In this document: piece after piece, positions 51,094 to 60,349 of the stretch | Numbering within the stretch: position 1 is the stretch's first letter | Layout: every line of letters starts with the position of its first letter | Source of the DNA: Microcella indica | Lineage (GTDB): Bacteria > Actinomycetota > Actinomycetes > Actinomycetales > Microbacteriaceae | DNA length: 64,000 nucleotides | Reading direction: 5' to 3' | NCBI RefSeq assembly: GCF_013414345.1 | Contig: NZ_CP058670.1 | Coordinates: 992,001-1,056,000, forward strand | The notes under the pieces: generated by a model | What the model saw: the letters and a program-made list of their open reading frames with translations, nothing else | Databases searched by the model: none | What the model was told of the DNA's origin: nothing | Position numbers and translations under genes: made by a program

Positions 51094-51837
51094 ATGACCC
51101 AACCCCGCCACACCGCCGACGAGCCGGGCCCTGCACGCCGCCTCGGCGTCGTGCGCAGCGCTGCCGGGCTCGCCGCAGACCTCGCCTACATCGCACGATC
51201 GCGGCTGGCGCCGCTGCGGTACGGGATGCTCCCGCCCCCGCCGAGCACCCCCTCGAGCGACCCGGCGCGGCCGCCCGTGCTGCTCATCCCCGGCGTGTTC
51301 GAGTCGTGGCACTACCTGCGCGCCCTCGGCGAGCGGCTCGCCGCCCGCGGGCACCCCGTGCACCGCGTCGCCGAGCTCGGCCTCAACCACCGACCCATCG
51401 ACCAGGCCGCGCGCCTCCTCGGCGACTACGTCGTCGACCGCGACCTGCGCGACGTCGTGCTCGTCACCCACTCCAAGGGCGGGCTCATCGGCAAAGTGAT
51501 GCTGCTCGCCGATGCCGACGCTGCGGCCACACCGCCGAAGCGGCGCCTCACGCGCCTGATCACCGTCAACACGCCGTTTCGCGGCACGCCCGTCGCGCGC
51601 TGGGGGCTCGGGCCGTGGCGGGAGTTCCGCCCCGAGGCGGCCATCATCCGATCACTAGATGCCCGCACCGAGGTCAACGACCGCATCACGTCGCTCGTGA
51701 GCGCCGTCGACCAGTATGTGCCGCGCGCGATCGCGCACCTCGACGGAGCCGAGAACGTCGTCCTCGACCGGGTCGGGCACTTTCGGGTGCTCGGGCTGCC
51801 CGACGTCATCGACGAGATCGAGCGTCGCCTGCCCTGA
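51094..51837 (+). CDS. Alpha/beta-hydrolase, lipase/esterase-like
   Basis: The protein has 247 residues from ATG 51094. VLLIPGVFESWHYLRALGER is the strand-loop with the oxyanion residues. VVLVTHSKGGLIGKVMLL is the nucleophile elbow (HSKGG, Ser as nucleophile in the lipase-like G/HxSxG form). NTPFRGTPVARWG follows, and the His near the end, in RVGHFRVLGLP, completes the triad. The pattern resembles PGAP1/lipase class proteins acting on acyl esters. No signal peptide is clear. The substrate is unknown. Confidence 0.8.
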   Translation: MTQPRHTADEPGPARRLGVVRSAAGLAADLAYIARSRLAPLRYGMLPPPPSTPSSDPARPPVLLIPGVFESWHYLRALGERLAARGHPVHRVAELGLNHRPIDQAARLLGDYVVDRDLRDVVLVTHSKGGLIGKVMLLADADAAATPPKRRLTRLITVNTPFRGTPVARWGLGPWREFRPEAAIIRSLDARTEVNDRITSLVSAVDQYVPRAIAHLDGAENVVLDRVGHFRVLGLPDVIDEIERRLP

Positions 51838-51906
51838 CACCCGGGGGTCTTGACCGGCCCGGTGTCCGTGTGGGGGGACCGTCAGCAGACGGCGCTCGCG
51901 CCGCGG

Positions 51907-52122
51907 TCAGCGGTCGGCGTTGCCGCCGTTCACTGACGTGGCGTCTTCGCCCGGGTCGCGATCGACGAAGTCCTCCAGGTCGGGAGCGAACTCGTCGTCC
52001 TCGTCCAGTTCGGGGTCCGTCTCGTCGGCCTCGGCCTGCCCGGCGCCGATGTCACCCTGCGCGCCGGGGTTGTCGCCCTGCGTGGGTTCGTCAGCGTGGT
52101 CACCGTTCGTGTGCTTCGCCAT
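51907..52122 (-). CDS. Small acidic disordered protein 1
   Basis: The protein has 71 residues from ATG 52122. It is highly acidic, with DETDPELDEDDEFAPDLEDFVD, and contains no hydrophobic core, so it is probably disordered. It is the last of three consecutive leftward genes for small acidic proteins. I do not recognise a family; such proteins can be stress or desiccation related, but that is a guess. Confidence 0.55.
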   Translation of the reverse strand: MAKHTNGDHADEPTQGDNPGAQGDIGAGQAEADETDPELDEDDEFAPDLEDFVDRDPGEDATSVNGGNADR

Positions 52123-52157
52123 GGTCGTGCTCCTACTCTGTCGTCTTCTCGTCGGCA

Positions 52158-52421
52158 CTACTCGTCGATACCCGGAACGGGCTCGTCTTCTCCCGCGGCA
52201 TCCGGTTCGTCGTTCGCGCCCATGCCGTCGTCGATGGGCTCGCCGTCCTCGTCGGTCTGGTGCGGGTCGCTGCGCGGGTCGATGCTCGTCGTGTCGTCGC
52301 GCGAGTTCTCGGCATCGCGCGAGCTCGTGGCCTCGCGATCCTCGCCGGGCGGCGGGCCCTCGGGGATCAGCGGGTTGAACTGTCCGTCATCAGCATTGGT
52401 TCCTTGGCTGGTGTCGCTCAT
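52158..52421 (-). CDS. Small acidic disordered protein 2
   Basis: The protein has 87 residues from ATG 52421. It is rich in Asp, Glu, Ser, Pro and Asn, with NPLIPEGPPPGEDREATSSR in the N-terminal half and SDPHQTDEDGEPIDDG later. It overlaps the upstream gene by 4 bases, which argues for real translation. The NPLIPEGPPPG segment is the only stretch that looks conserved in type. No known domain. Confidence 0.6.
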   Translation of the reverse strand: MSDTSQGTNADDGQFNPLIPEGPPPGEDREATSSRDAENSRDDTTSIDPRSDPHQTDEDGEPIDDGMGANDEPDAAGEDEPVPGIDE

Positions 52422-52717
52422 GCTTCATCTCCTTCGGTCTCGTCTTCGTCGATCTCGGCGCCGATCGCACCGCCGCCGAGTTCGCCCCCCACGTAGCGGT
52501 CGTCCGCTCCTTGACCGCCGGACTCCTCGGTGTCGCTCGCGCCCGGCACCGTCAGATCGGGGTCGGTTCCCTCAACACCGCGGTCGTCGGTGCCGCTGAG
52601 GTCGACCTGCTCGTACTCGTCGGAGGTCATCTCGTCCCCGAAGCCGGAGGGGTCGGTGGTGGGGTCGTCGTCACGGCGATCGCCGTGGTGGTTCTCCCGT
52701 GCGGTGTCTTCAGTCAT
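52418..52717 (-). CDS. Small acidic disordered protein 3
   Basis: The protein has 99 residues from ATG 52717. It is acidic and Gly-rich, with EMTSDEYEQVDLSGTDDRG in the middle and GGAIGAEIDEDETEGDEA at the end. It is the first gene of the three-gene run. Its GTG/ATG-overlap coupling with protein 2 and the shared composition suggest a common role. Homology between the three is not obvious by eye. Confidence 0.55.
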   Translation of the reverse strand: MTEDTARENHHGDRRDDDPTTDPSGFGDEMTSDEYEQVDLSGTDDRGVEGTDPDLTVPGASDTEESGGQGADDRYVGGELGGGAIGAEIDEDETEGDEA

Positions 52718-52825
52718 GCGGCCAGTGAATCGAGGTGCGAGCATCCGCACAACGGGGTTGACATTGCGCGCATAGAGGAGATGATCGACGCCCCGCGGCC
52801 GGGGAGCACCTGAGAGGATGCTCGT

Positions 52826-53668
52826 ATGCCCGTCGCCCAGACCAGCCCCGAGATCGCCGCCCCGAAGCCGCTGTGGAGCTGGAAGCTCGCGCCAGCGTTC
52901 ATCGTCGTCACGAGCGCGATACCGCTCTTCGGCTTCGAGAACCGGCTCGTCGGTTACCCCTGGCTCGTCATCGGCCTCGTCGTGGCCTACTTCGTCGACC
53001 GCGAGCTCACACGTGACCTCGGCATCATCGCCGCGGGCCTCATCGTCGTGAGCACCGTGAGCGTCAAGGCCGACATCTCGTGGCCCAACTTCTTCCTGCT
53101 CGGCTTCGTGCTGAGCCTCGCGGTCGCCGTGCCCTTTGTGCTCGACCGGTTCGTGTTCCGGCGCCGGGTGATTCGCTTCCCGTGGCGCAGCGGGCAGAAG
53201 TGGCAGCCCTGGGAGAAGTCGTACCTGTTCGCCGTGCCGTTCCTCGGCTGGCTCATCCTGCCGTTCTACTTCATCTCCTCGGGCGCGTACCTCAACTGGC
53301 CGGCCGTCTCCGAGTTCTCCGAAGTGGCGCGGCTCTTCGTCGGCGTCAACGCGGTCGGCATCTGGGACGAGTTGTTCTTCATCTGCACGTGCTACGTGCT
53401 GCTGCTGCGGCACTTCCCCGTGCTCTTCGCCAACATCCTCCAGGCCATCGTGTTCGTCTCGTTCCTGTGGGAGCTCGGCTACCAGGAGTGGGGGCCGCTC
53501 ATGACGATCCCCTTCGCGCTCCTCCAGGGTTGGATCTTCCACCGCACCAAGTCGCTCACCTACGTCATCATCGTGCACCTGCTGTTCGACCTCGTGGTGT
53601 TCCTCGCGATCGTGCACGCCCACAACCCGGGCGTCTTCCCGTTCTTCCTCATCCCGGCGCCGCAGTAG
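52826..53668 (+). CDS. CPBP-family (CAAX protease-like) membrane protein
   Basis: The protein has 280 residues from ATG 52826 with about eight hydrophobic segments. The conserved blocks near 180-250 are IWDELFFICTCYVLLL, FALLQGWIFHRTKSL and IVHLLFDLVVFLA, which correspond to the EExxR, FxxxH/N and HxxxN/D motifs of the CPBP (Abi) intramembrane protease superfamily. Here DE replaces the usual EE and the Arg is missing, so protease activity is uncertain. It may act as a membrane chaperone or processing factor. Confidence 0.65.
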   Translation: MPVAQTSPEIAAPKPLWSWKLAPAFIVVTSAIPLFGFENRLVGYPWLVIGLVVAYFVDRELTRDLGIIAAGLIVVSTVSVKADISWPNFFLLGFVLSLAVAVPFVLDRFVFRRRVIRFPWRSGQKWQPWEKSYLFAVPFLGWLILPFYFISSGAYLNWPAVSEFSEVARLFVGVNAVGIWDELFFICTCYVLLLRHFPVLFANILQAIVFVSFLWELGYQEWGPLMTIPFALLQGWIFHRTKSLTYVIIVHLLFDLVVFLAIVHAHNPGVFPFFLIPAPQ

Positions 53669-53709
53669 CGCGCCGCAGCAGGGCCCTCGCGCCTCGAGCG
53701 CGCGGGCAT

Positions 53710-53807
53710 CTCCACAATTCAGGAGTTCGGGATGCTCGCACCCCGTCGACACGCCGTGCGAACATCCCGAACCGCTGTTGGAGAGTGCCGACTCCTGAAT
53801 TGTGGAG
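53710..53807. repeat. Palindromic ~100-bp repeat, copy 1
   Basis: CTCCACAATTCAGGAG at the left pairs with CTCCTGAATTGTGGAG at the right. Inside, TTCGGGATGCTCGCA pairs with TGCGAACATCCCGAA with one mismatch. A second copy in the same orientation is at 62184-62285. It lies between the convergent CPBP gene and ABC ATPase gene, so it may also act as a terminator. Confidence 0.8.
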
Positions 53808-53927
53808 GCCGGCCCGGTGTCCGGCTTCACACGCGTGGGGACGGTTCAGAGGTGGACCAGTAGCCCAGAACACCGCCCAGGGGCTTCTGCTGCTCCCCTG
53901 ACCGAGGTATTGCTCGCGCCAGGGCGA

Positions 53928-54989
53928 CTATTGGTCGCTGAGCCGCGCTTCAGTGATCGGGTCGAATAGGTGCGCAGCTGTGGCGCGGACGGCGAGGTCG
54001 ACTGGCGTGCCGACAGAGAGTTGTGAGAGACCGGCTGCGTCGACGACGCTCGTAAGGCGATCATCACCGGAGTCGACGTGAACGATCGCCCGAGGACCGA
54101 GCAACTCGATCAACGCCACACGAGCCGAGGCTGAGTCCGTGGGCGACAGCACGAGATCATCAGGCCGCACACCGAGGATCACAGAATCTCGTGTCGTCAC
54201 ACCTGCTGCGCGGATGCGGCTGCCTCCCGATGAGCGAAAGTCGCCGTCACTGATGGTGCCGGTGATGACATTCATCTTGGGGCTACCGACGAATGTCGCC
54301 ACGAACACACTGTTGGGGCGAGCATAGATCTCGTCGGGGCGGCCGCTCTGAGCGACCCTGCCGTCACGCATGACGACCATGCGGTCGGACATCGTCATCG
54401 CTTCTTCCTGGTCGTGCGTGACGTACACCGCAGTGATTCCCAGTCGACGCTGAATCTGCATCAGCTCGAATCGCGTCTCGACGCGAAGCTTCGCGTCGAG
54501 GTTGCTCAGCGGCTCATCAAAGAGGAAGACGGAAGGCTGGCGGATGATCGCACGACCAATCGCGACGCGCTGTTGTTGCCCACCCGAGAGGTCTTTCGGC
54601 TTGCGAGACGTCAAGGCACCGAGGCCGAGCGAGTCGGCAACTTCCTGCGCGCGTGCGAGAGCATCCGACCGAGGTGATCGCGTAGCACGCAAGGGAAACG
54701 CGATGTTCTCCAGTACCGAGAGGTGCGGGTACAGGGCGTAATTCTGGAACACCATGGCGACGTCACGATCTTTCGGCTCCAAGCCATTCACGACGCGTCC
54801 GTCGATCGTGATCTCACCACCGCTGATCTCCTCCAGGCCGGCGAGCATGCGAAGGGAGGTTGACTTTCCGCAGCCGGAGGGACCCACCAGAACGGTGAGC
54901 GAGCCGTCGGGAAAGTCGATGTCGACATCGTCGACGATCACCGTGGACCCGTACTGCTTGCGCACTTTGTTGAATCGGACCTCTGCCAT
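53928..54989 (-). CDS. Sugar ABC transporter ATPase (MalK/UgpC type)
   Basis: The protein has 353 residues from ATG 54989. Walker A is VGPSGCGKSTSLRML, the Q-loop is MVFQNYALYPHLSV, the signature LSGGQQQRVAIGRAI, Walker B FLFDEPLSNLDAKLR, and the H-loop YVTHDQEEAMTMSD. The C-terminal OB-type domain (about 235-353) is that of MalK-like ATPases, often with regulatory function. It energises import by the two permeases encoded just before it in the same run. It is the last gene of the operon. Confidence 0.92.
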   Translation of the reverse strand: MAEVRFNKVRKQYGSTVIVDDVDIDFPDGSLTVLVGPSGCGKSTSLRMLAGLEEISGGEITIDGRVVNGLEPKDRDVAMVFQNYALYPHLSVLENIAFPLRATRSPRSDALARAQEVADSLGLGALTSRKPKDLSGGQQQRVAIGRAIIRQPSVFLFDEPLSNLDAKLRVETRFELMQIQRRLGITAVYVTHDQEEAMTMSDRMVVMRDGRVAQSGRPDEIYARPNSVFVATFVGSPKMNVITGTISDGDFRSSGGSRIRAAGVTTRDSVILGVRPDDLVLSPTDSASARVALIELLGPRAIVHVDSGDDRLTSVVDAAGLSQLSVGTPVDLAVRATAAHLFDPITEARLSDQ

Positions 54990-55011
54990 GACGACGAACC
55001 TCTCGTGAGAA

Positions 55012-55830
55012 CTAGAACTTGACTGCGCCGCCGCTGATGCCTTGCACCAGTCGACGTTGAATGAAGAAACTCGCGATCACCACGGGCACCACGGCGATGA
55101 TGATGGCAGCGCTCATGGCGCCGAGCTCCACTCCGCGGAAGGTATTGAACGCCGCGATGGCCACCGGGAGGATCGTTTCGCGGGTGGGGGCCAGGATCAG
55201 GCCGTAGAACATGTCGTTCCACGACAGTGTGAAGCCGAAGATGGCGGCCGCACCGATTCCTGGCAATACCTGGGGGATCACCACGAGGCGGAACGCGGCG
55301 AATCTCGAGAAGCCGTCGACGCGGGCCTGCTCCTCTAACGACCGCGGAACCGCATCGAAGAATCCGATGAGGAACCACGTGATGACCGGCAAGACGAAGC
55401 TCAAGTGAGCGAAGATGATCGGGACGTAGGTGTTGTCGATTCTCAGGGCGTAGGCCATCGTCAAGAACGGGAAGACCAAGACCGCGGGCGGGAGCACTTG
55501 AGCGGCGAGAATGCCGAATCGTGTGGCCGAGCCACCGGCCTTGTACGCAGAAATCGCGTAGGCGCCCATGGAACCGGCGACGACACTGATCGACACCGTC
55601 ACTGCGGCGACGAACGCGCTGCGTCCCGCCGCATCAAGGATCCCCGCTTCGAAGACGCGTGCCCAGTTGTCGAGATTGGGAGAGAACAAGAACAACCCGG
55701 GGTCGTTGAGCTGCGCTGGCGACTTGAAGCTAGCCAGGGCCACCCAGATGATCGGGAAGGCGACCGTTACGGCGGCCGCCCACAGCAGCAGAGTGCGGGC
55801 GATGCCCCACGGGCTGACGCGTCGGGTCAT
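55012..55830 (-). CDS. Sugar ABC transporter permease (MalG type)
   Basis: The protein has 272 residues from ATG 55830, with six hydrophobic segments. The EAA loop reads LEEQARVDGFSRFAAFRLVVIPQVLPG, which docks onto the ATPase. Length and gene position (second permease) fit the MalG class. It overlaps the first permease gene by 4 bases. It forms the channel with the partner for an unidentified sugar or polyol. Confidence 0.9.
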   Translation of the reverse strand: MTRRVSPWGIARTLLLWAAAVTVAFPIIWVALASFKSPAQLNDPGLFLFSPNLDNWARVFEAGILDAAGRSAFVAAVTVSISVVAGSMGAYAISAYKAGGSATRFGILAAQVLPPAVLVFPFLTMAYALRIDNTYVPIIFAHLSFVLPVITWFLIGFFDAVPRSLEEQARVDGFSRFAAFRLVVIPQVLPGIGAAAIFGFTLSWNDMFYGLILAPTRETILPVAIAAFNTFRGVELGAMSAAIIIAVVPVVIASFFIQRRLVQGISGGAVKF

Positions 55831-56690
55831 CGTGCGGCGCTCCTTTGCAGTCGGCGGAACAAGAGCACGATCAGGGTCAGCACGATCGCGAGCAGGACGA
55901 AAGCAACGGCGGATGCTTCGCCGAGTCGGAAGAACTGGATACCTGTCTGATAGGTGAAGTACTGGATCGTCTCGGTCTCGGTGCCGGGCCCGCCGCGAGT
56001 CGTAGCGTAGACATATTCGAACACTTTGAGGGCATCAAGAGAACGCAACAGCACGGCAACGGTCAGTACCGGGGTGAGCAACGGCAACACCACGCGGCGG
56101 AAGGCATACCAGGCACTCGCACCGTCGACCTTCGCGGCCTCGAGAGGCTGGCGCGGTACCGATTCCAGTCCGGCCAGGAGCAGCAACACCATGAACGGTG
56201 TCCACTGCCAAACGTCCATCAAGGCGAGGGTGAAGAGCGCGTTGCCGGGGCCGAAGAAGTCGTAGTCGATTCCGAGAGATCGCAGCATCGCCGGGAGAGC
56301 GCCGAGCTGATCGTTCAGAAGAAATCGGAAGGTCAGGCCGACGGCGATCGGGGTGATGAACATCGGTGCAAGCAGCATCGCCCGGGTGAGGTCGCGTGCC
56401 CATTGCTGCTTCTGCAGGGCGAGAGCAATGGCGAGACCCAGCAGGGTCTGCAACGCCACCGCGATGATCACGTAGGTGGCGGTGTTCGAGAAGGCGTTCC
56501 ACATGCGGGGGTCCGTGAGCACGAAGAAGTAGTTCTCGAGGCCGACCACATCGGGAGCCCCGCGGCTCGTAAGTCGGTAGTCCGTCAGGCTCAGATAGAA
56601 CGCGTACCCGAGGGGAAACCCGACAGCGACGCCTGTAATGGCCAAGACGGGTGCGAGCATTCCCCACCGGAATCTCGTCATTCGCGTCAC
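55827..56690 (-). CDS. Sugar ABC transporter permease (MalF type)
   Basis: The protein has 287 residues from ATG 56690, with six hydrophobic segments; the first lies at about 10-35. The EAA loop PLEAAKVDGASAWYAFRRVVLPLL is clear. This is the first permease of the pair, 38 bases after the binding protein gene. Motifs and length match CUT1-type carbohydrate importers. Confidence 0.9.
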   Translation of the reverse strand: MTRMTRFRWGMLAPVLAITGVAVGFPLGYAFYLSLTDYRLTSRGAPDVVGLENYFFVLTDPRMWNAFSNTATYVIIAVALQTLLGLAIALALQKQQWARDLTRAMLLAPMFITPIAVGLTFRFLLNDQLGALPAMLRSLGIDYDFFGPGNALFTLALMDVWQWTPFMVLLLLAGLESVPRQPLEAAKVDGASAWYAFRRVVLPLLTPVLTVAVLLRSLDALKVFEYVYATTRGGPGTETETIQYFTYQTGIQFFRLGEASAVAFVLLAIVLTLIVLLFRRLQRSAAR

Positions 56691-56728
56691 TGTCGGGTTC
56701 CTTTCCTCAGTTGGTGTGGTGCGAGTCG

Positions 56729-58033
56729 CTAGCGCTGAATACGCTCGACGGCAGCCTGAGCGTCAGCCAGTGCCTGCTCGACCGTCTTCGTTCCGGCGAC
56801 CGCTTCACTCAGTTCGGTTCCCACGGCCTGGATCATCTCCTCGCCACCGAGACCCTGCGACAGAGGCGCGGCATCCGACAGAATCTCGATGATCGCCGCG
56901 TAGTAGTCCTCCCCGAATCCCGACTCGAGCACCGTCGGGTCAGTCAGCGTGCTTTCACGAATGGCAGCGCCACCGGCCACGACGCGCTCGACGTCGACCT
57001 CGGTGGAAGTGATCCAGGCTGCGAAGGCCCAGGCCGCATCGGAGGCCGCGGAGTTTGCCGGAATCGCCCAGCTCCAGGAACCCAAGACCTGCTTGCCGCC
57101 GGGCATAGGTGCCAGGGCAAATGACCCCGCGAGGTCGCCGGAAGCGCCCTCGGGGTCGTTGAGCCCTGGCAGGTTCCAGTTGTAGCTGATCATCGCTGCC
57201 GACTGATCGCCCGACACCGACCGGAACGCCTCATCGAATGCCCAGTTGGAGCTGTTTGCCGGCGCGGCGGTCGTGAAGGCCTCGATGTACGCCTCGAGCG
57301 CAGCCTGGGCCTCCGGGGTGTTCAGGGTGGGTGCCCCCGATTCGTCGTAGATCGAGCCGCCGGCCGCAAAGAGCCAGTTCGCCCATTCTTCGAAAATCTT
57401 GTAGCCGCGCTGCGGTTGCATCGCGATGCCTGTCCGCTCGCTCGTGGTGAGAGCCTGCGAGTTGGCGACGAGCTCGTCGAGCGTCGACGGCACGGAGAGC
57501 CCGGCCTCTTCGTAGAGGTCGGTGCGGTACAGGTAGCCGAGAGCGTAGTTGTAGAACGGAACGCCGTAGCGCACGCCGTCGACCTCAGTGATGTCGACGA
57601 GCGGCTGGAAGAAGTCTTCTGCTGCGTAGTCGGTGGTCGTGGTGATCCTGTCATCGAGAGGCTGCAGGAACCCCGCGTCGACGAAGTCGTCCATCCAGGG
57701 GTTGTCCACGACGATCAAGTCGTAGGTCGGCTCGCTCGACTGGAACGAAGCGATGAGCTTGTCGCGCATCTGGTCGAAACCGAGCGTCTCGATCTCCACC
57801 GCGATGCCCGGGTACTCCTCGTTGAACGAGTCGACCAGATCTACGACGATGTCGGTGTCGGGAACGCTCTCCATCAAGATACGGACGGTGCCCTCGGTGT
57901 CGGAGGGGATGTCGCCCTGCCCGGAGGAGGCGGGGGCTTCCGTGCCACCGGTTCCTGCGCATCCTGAGATGGTCAGGGCGAGTGCTGACGTGAGGCCGAT
58001 AGCGGCCAGTAGCGCGTTGCGTCGAATACTCAT
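56729..58033 (-). CDS. Sugar ABC transporter substrate-binding lipoprotein
   Basis: The protein has 434 residues from ATG 58033. The signal peptide ends in a lipobox (LTISGC, Cys near 25), so the mature protein is lipid-anchored outside the cell. The body is an SBP_bac_1 protein: LVDSFNEEYPGIAVEIETL, YDLIVVDNPWMDDFVDAGFLQPLDD, YGVPFYNYALGYLYRTDL. It captures the substrate for the two permeases. The bound sugar cannot be read from sequence. Confidence 0.9.
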   Translation of the reverse strand: MSIRRNALLAAIGLTSALALTISGCAGTGGTEAPASSGQGDIPSDTEGTVRILMESVPDTDIVVDLVDSFNEEYPGIAVEIETLGFDQMRDKLIASFQSSEPTYDLIVVDNPWMDDFVDAGFLQPLDDRITTTTDYAAEDFFQPLVDITEVDGVRYGVPFYNYALGYLYRTDLYEEAGLSVPSTLDELVANSQALTTSERTGIAMQPQRGYKIFEEWANWLFAAGGSIYDESGAPTLNTPEAQAALEAYIEAFTTAAPANSSNWAFDEAFRSVSGDQSAAMISYNWNLPGLNDPEGASGDLAGSFALAPMPGGKQVLGSWSWAIPANSAASDAAWAFAAWITSTEVDVERVVAGGAAIRESTLTDPTVLESGFGEDYYAAIIEILSDAAPLSQGLGGEEMIQAVGTELSEAVAGTKTVEQALADAQAAVERIQR

Positions 58034-58091
58034 TGCGTCACTTCCTTTCTATGTTGGTGTGGTGCGGGGTCTGCCGCTGACGGTCAGCGGG

Positions 58092-58865
58092 TCAGTCCAT
58101 GTAGGCGCCGCCGTTGATCGACAGCGATTCGCCGGTGATGAAGGAGGCGTCATCAGAGAGCAGGAAGGCGACGCCGCGCGCCACGTCTTCCGGCTGCTGT
58201 AGGCGGCCAAGCGGAGTCGCGGCAACCCACGAGTCACGAACGGCCTCGGGGGTGGAGTTGCTGAGCTCGGCTTCCCAGGCCAGTTCGCGCTCTTGCATGG
58301 CGGTGGCGACGAAGCCAGGGCAGACGGCGTTCACGGTGATCTTGTGCTCCGCCAGTTCGAACGCCATCGCCTGAGTCAGGCCCACGACACCGAACTTGGA
58401 GGCCACATAGTCTGCCAAGAATGGGACGCGTCCCTGCTTGCCCGCCATCGACGCGGTGTTGACGATGCGGCCCTCTCGACCGGTGCGGATCATGGCGCGG
58501 GCGGCCGCTTGACCGCAGAGGAAGACACCTTTGAGGTTGACGGCCAGTGTGAGGTCGAGCTTCTCCAGAGAGATGTCGACGAATGGCTGCATGAAAGAGA
58601 CACCAGCGTTGCTGACCCAAGCGTCGAGCCCCAGGGTGTCGGCGATCTCGTCCGCGACCGCCGTCACAGCCGCGGCGTCGGTGACATCGAGCTGTCGGCT
58701 CATGTGCTGTTGCCCCCCTGCCGTCGACAGCAACTTGGCGGTCTCGGCGGCGGCGGCCTCGTTCAGGTCGGTGGCGACAACGCTCCAGCCACGGTCGGCA
58801 AGCGAGACGGCGATTGATCGGCCGATACCGGATCCGCTTCCGGTGATGACGACGACGGAGGTCAT
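58092..58865 (-). CDS. Short-chain dehydrogenase/reductase
   Basis: The protein has 257 residues from ATG 58865, overlapping the kinase stop by 4 bases. The cofactor motif is TGSGSGIG at residues 7-14, the ATDLNE acid after beta-2 suggests NAD(H) preference, and the active-site set is NTASMAGKQG (Ser) with YVASK (Tyr and Lys). Next to an FGGY kinase it probably oxidises an imported polyol to a ketose, or reduces a sugar. The FLLSDDASFITGESLSINGG end is typical. Confidence 0.9.
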   Translation of the reverse strand: MTSVVVITGSGSGIGRSIAVSLADRGWSVVATDLNEAAAAETAKLLSTAGGQQHMSRQLDVTDAAAVTAVADEIADTLGLDAWVSNAGVSFMQPFVDISLEKLDLTLAVNLKGVFLCGQAAARAMIRTGREGRIVNTASMAGKQGRVPFLADYVASKFGVVGLTQAMAFELAEHKITVNAVCPGFVATAMQERELAWEAELSNSTPEAVRDSWVAATPLGRLQQPEDVARGVAFLLSDDASFITGESLSINGGAYMD

Positions 58866-60349
58866 GAGTGTGCCTTTCGAGAGAGGGAGTGGGAGAACGG
58901 GGTGAGGGCGACACTGAGTTTGCGCCATTCGCGGTACGCGGCGTCGTACTGTGACACGCGAGCCGGGTCGGGATGAACTATCGGACCGAGGGAGACGTAC
59001 CGGTCGACATCGGTCCACTCGTCAATCAGGCCGACGCCGATCGCAGCGATGACGGCAGCACCGAAGGAGGCCCCAGGATGATCGACAATCGGGTTGAGGT
59101 CGGTGCCGAGAACGTCCGCGTGGATCTGTTTCCAGAGCGTGGATTTCGACCCCCCGTTCGTGACCATAGCCCGGGAGAGGGGCAAGCCCAGGTCACCGAA
59201 AACGTCAGCATGGTGTCGGAATCCGAAGGCGATCGATTCCAGTACCGCGCGATACATGGCTCCGCGCGAGGTGCCGAGATGGAGTCCGACGAAAGCCCCG
59301 CGGAGGTCGGGGTCGTGGAGGGGGCTCTTCTCGCCGAGGAAATAGGGGAGGCAGAAGAGCGCGCCAGCTGGCTCCATATCAGCTTCATCATCTAGTCGGA
59401 GGAGCTCGGCTCCGCCGGTCAATGCTTGGAACCACCGGATGAGACTTCCCGATGTCGCCATACAGCCGTTGGGAAGCCAGAGTCCAGGAACAGGATGCGC
59501 ATCAAGGTAGAGGCGTTCGTCGACCAGAGCCTTCTCGCTCGCAACCAGGATGTCGCCTGCTCCACCGAGCTTGATGAGCCAGTCGCCGGAAGTCCGCACG
59601 CCGGCTGAGTAGGCCGAGAGCACATGATCGGCACCACCGACGACGAGAGGAATTCCGGCGGGAAGGCCGGTGCGCTCCGCCATCTCACGCGACAGCGAGC
59701 CCACGACGGTTCCGGGTGCGGCGATATCGGGAACCCTGTCCTGCTCGATCTGCGCTGCCGAGAAGGCCTGCGCAAATTGCTCTCCCGCGATCGTGAATAG
59801 ACCAGATTCGAGTGCCCAGTTCTGCTCGACGTGCGGTCGACCGCCGAGGTGCATGAGAATCCAGTCGTATCCACCGACGACGACTCGTGTGCGGGACCAG
59901 ATCTCCGGTTCATGCTTCTGAAGCCAGAGGAGCGTGGGGGCGACGGACTGCTGGCTCACGGCACTGCCGGTCGTCTCCACGGGGGAGAATGGTTCGAGGT
60001 AGTCGGCCACCTGCGCAATCTCGTCGACAGCTCGAGCGTCGCTCTGCAGGATGGCGCGCCGAAGCGGCATGCCATCATCACCTAGCAGGAGCACGGCCGG
60101 CACCATGCCGGTGGTCGAGATCGCCGCAACGCGGCGGGCATCGAGCTGATGGTGGGCGAGCAAGTCAGCGATCGCTGAAATCGTGTTCTCGATCCACTCC
60201 CGAGGATCAGCCTCTGCGATTCCAGGGCCGTCGGCGTTCGCGGTGACGCTTCGACTCACGGCTGTGAGGCGGCCGTCGGCCGCGTCGAAAGCGACCACCT
60301 TCGTGCCGGTCGTGCCGATGTCGATCCCGAGCGTGATGCTGGCCTTCAT
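58862..60349 (-). CDS. FGGY-family carbohydrate kinase (xylulokinase-like)
   Basis: The protein has 495 residues from ATG 60349. TLGIDIGTTGTKVVAFD is the ATPase-fold phosphate 1 motif. ALESGLFTIAGEQF and VVGGADHVLSAYSAGV lie in the middle. The C-terminal lobe has GALFCLPYFLGEKSPLHDPDLRG and TNGGSKSTLWKQIHADVLG, the FGGY signature 2 region. Family members phosphorylate ketoses, polyols or gluconate. With a neighbouring SDR the likely substrate is a ketose such as xylulose or ribulose, but this is inference. It overlaps the regulator gene by 4 bases. Confidence 0.88.
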   Translation of the reverse strand: MKASITLGIDIGTTGTKVVAFDAADGRLTAVSRSVTANADGPGIAEADPREWIENTISAIADLLAHHQLDARRVAAISTTGMVPAVLLLGDDGMPLRRAILQSDARAVDEIAQVADYLEPFSPVETTGSAVSQQSVAPTLLWLQKHEPEIWSRTRVVVGGYDWILMHLGGRPHVEQNWALESGLFTIAGEQFAQAFSAAQIEQDRVPDIAAPGTVVGSLSREMAERTGLPAGIPLVVGGADHVLSAYSAGVRTSGDWLIKLGGAGDILVASEKALVDERLYLDAHPVPGLWLPNGCMATSGSLIRWFQALTGGAELLRLDDEADMEPAGALFCLPYFLGEKSPLHDPDLRGAFVGLHLGTSRGAMYRAVLESIAFGFRHHADVFGDLGLPLSRAMVTNGGSKSTLWKQIHADVLGTDLNPIVDHPGASFGAAVIAAIGVGLIDEWTDVDRYVSLGPIVHPDPARVSQYDAAYREWRKLSVALTPFSHSLSRKAHS

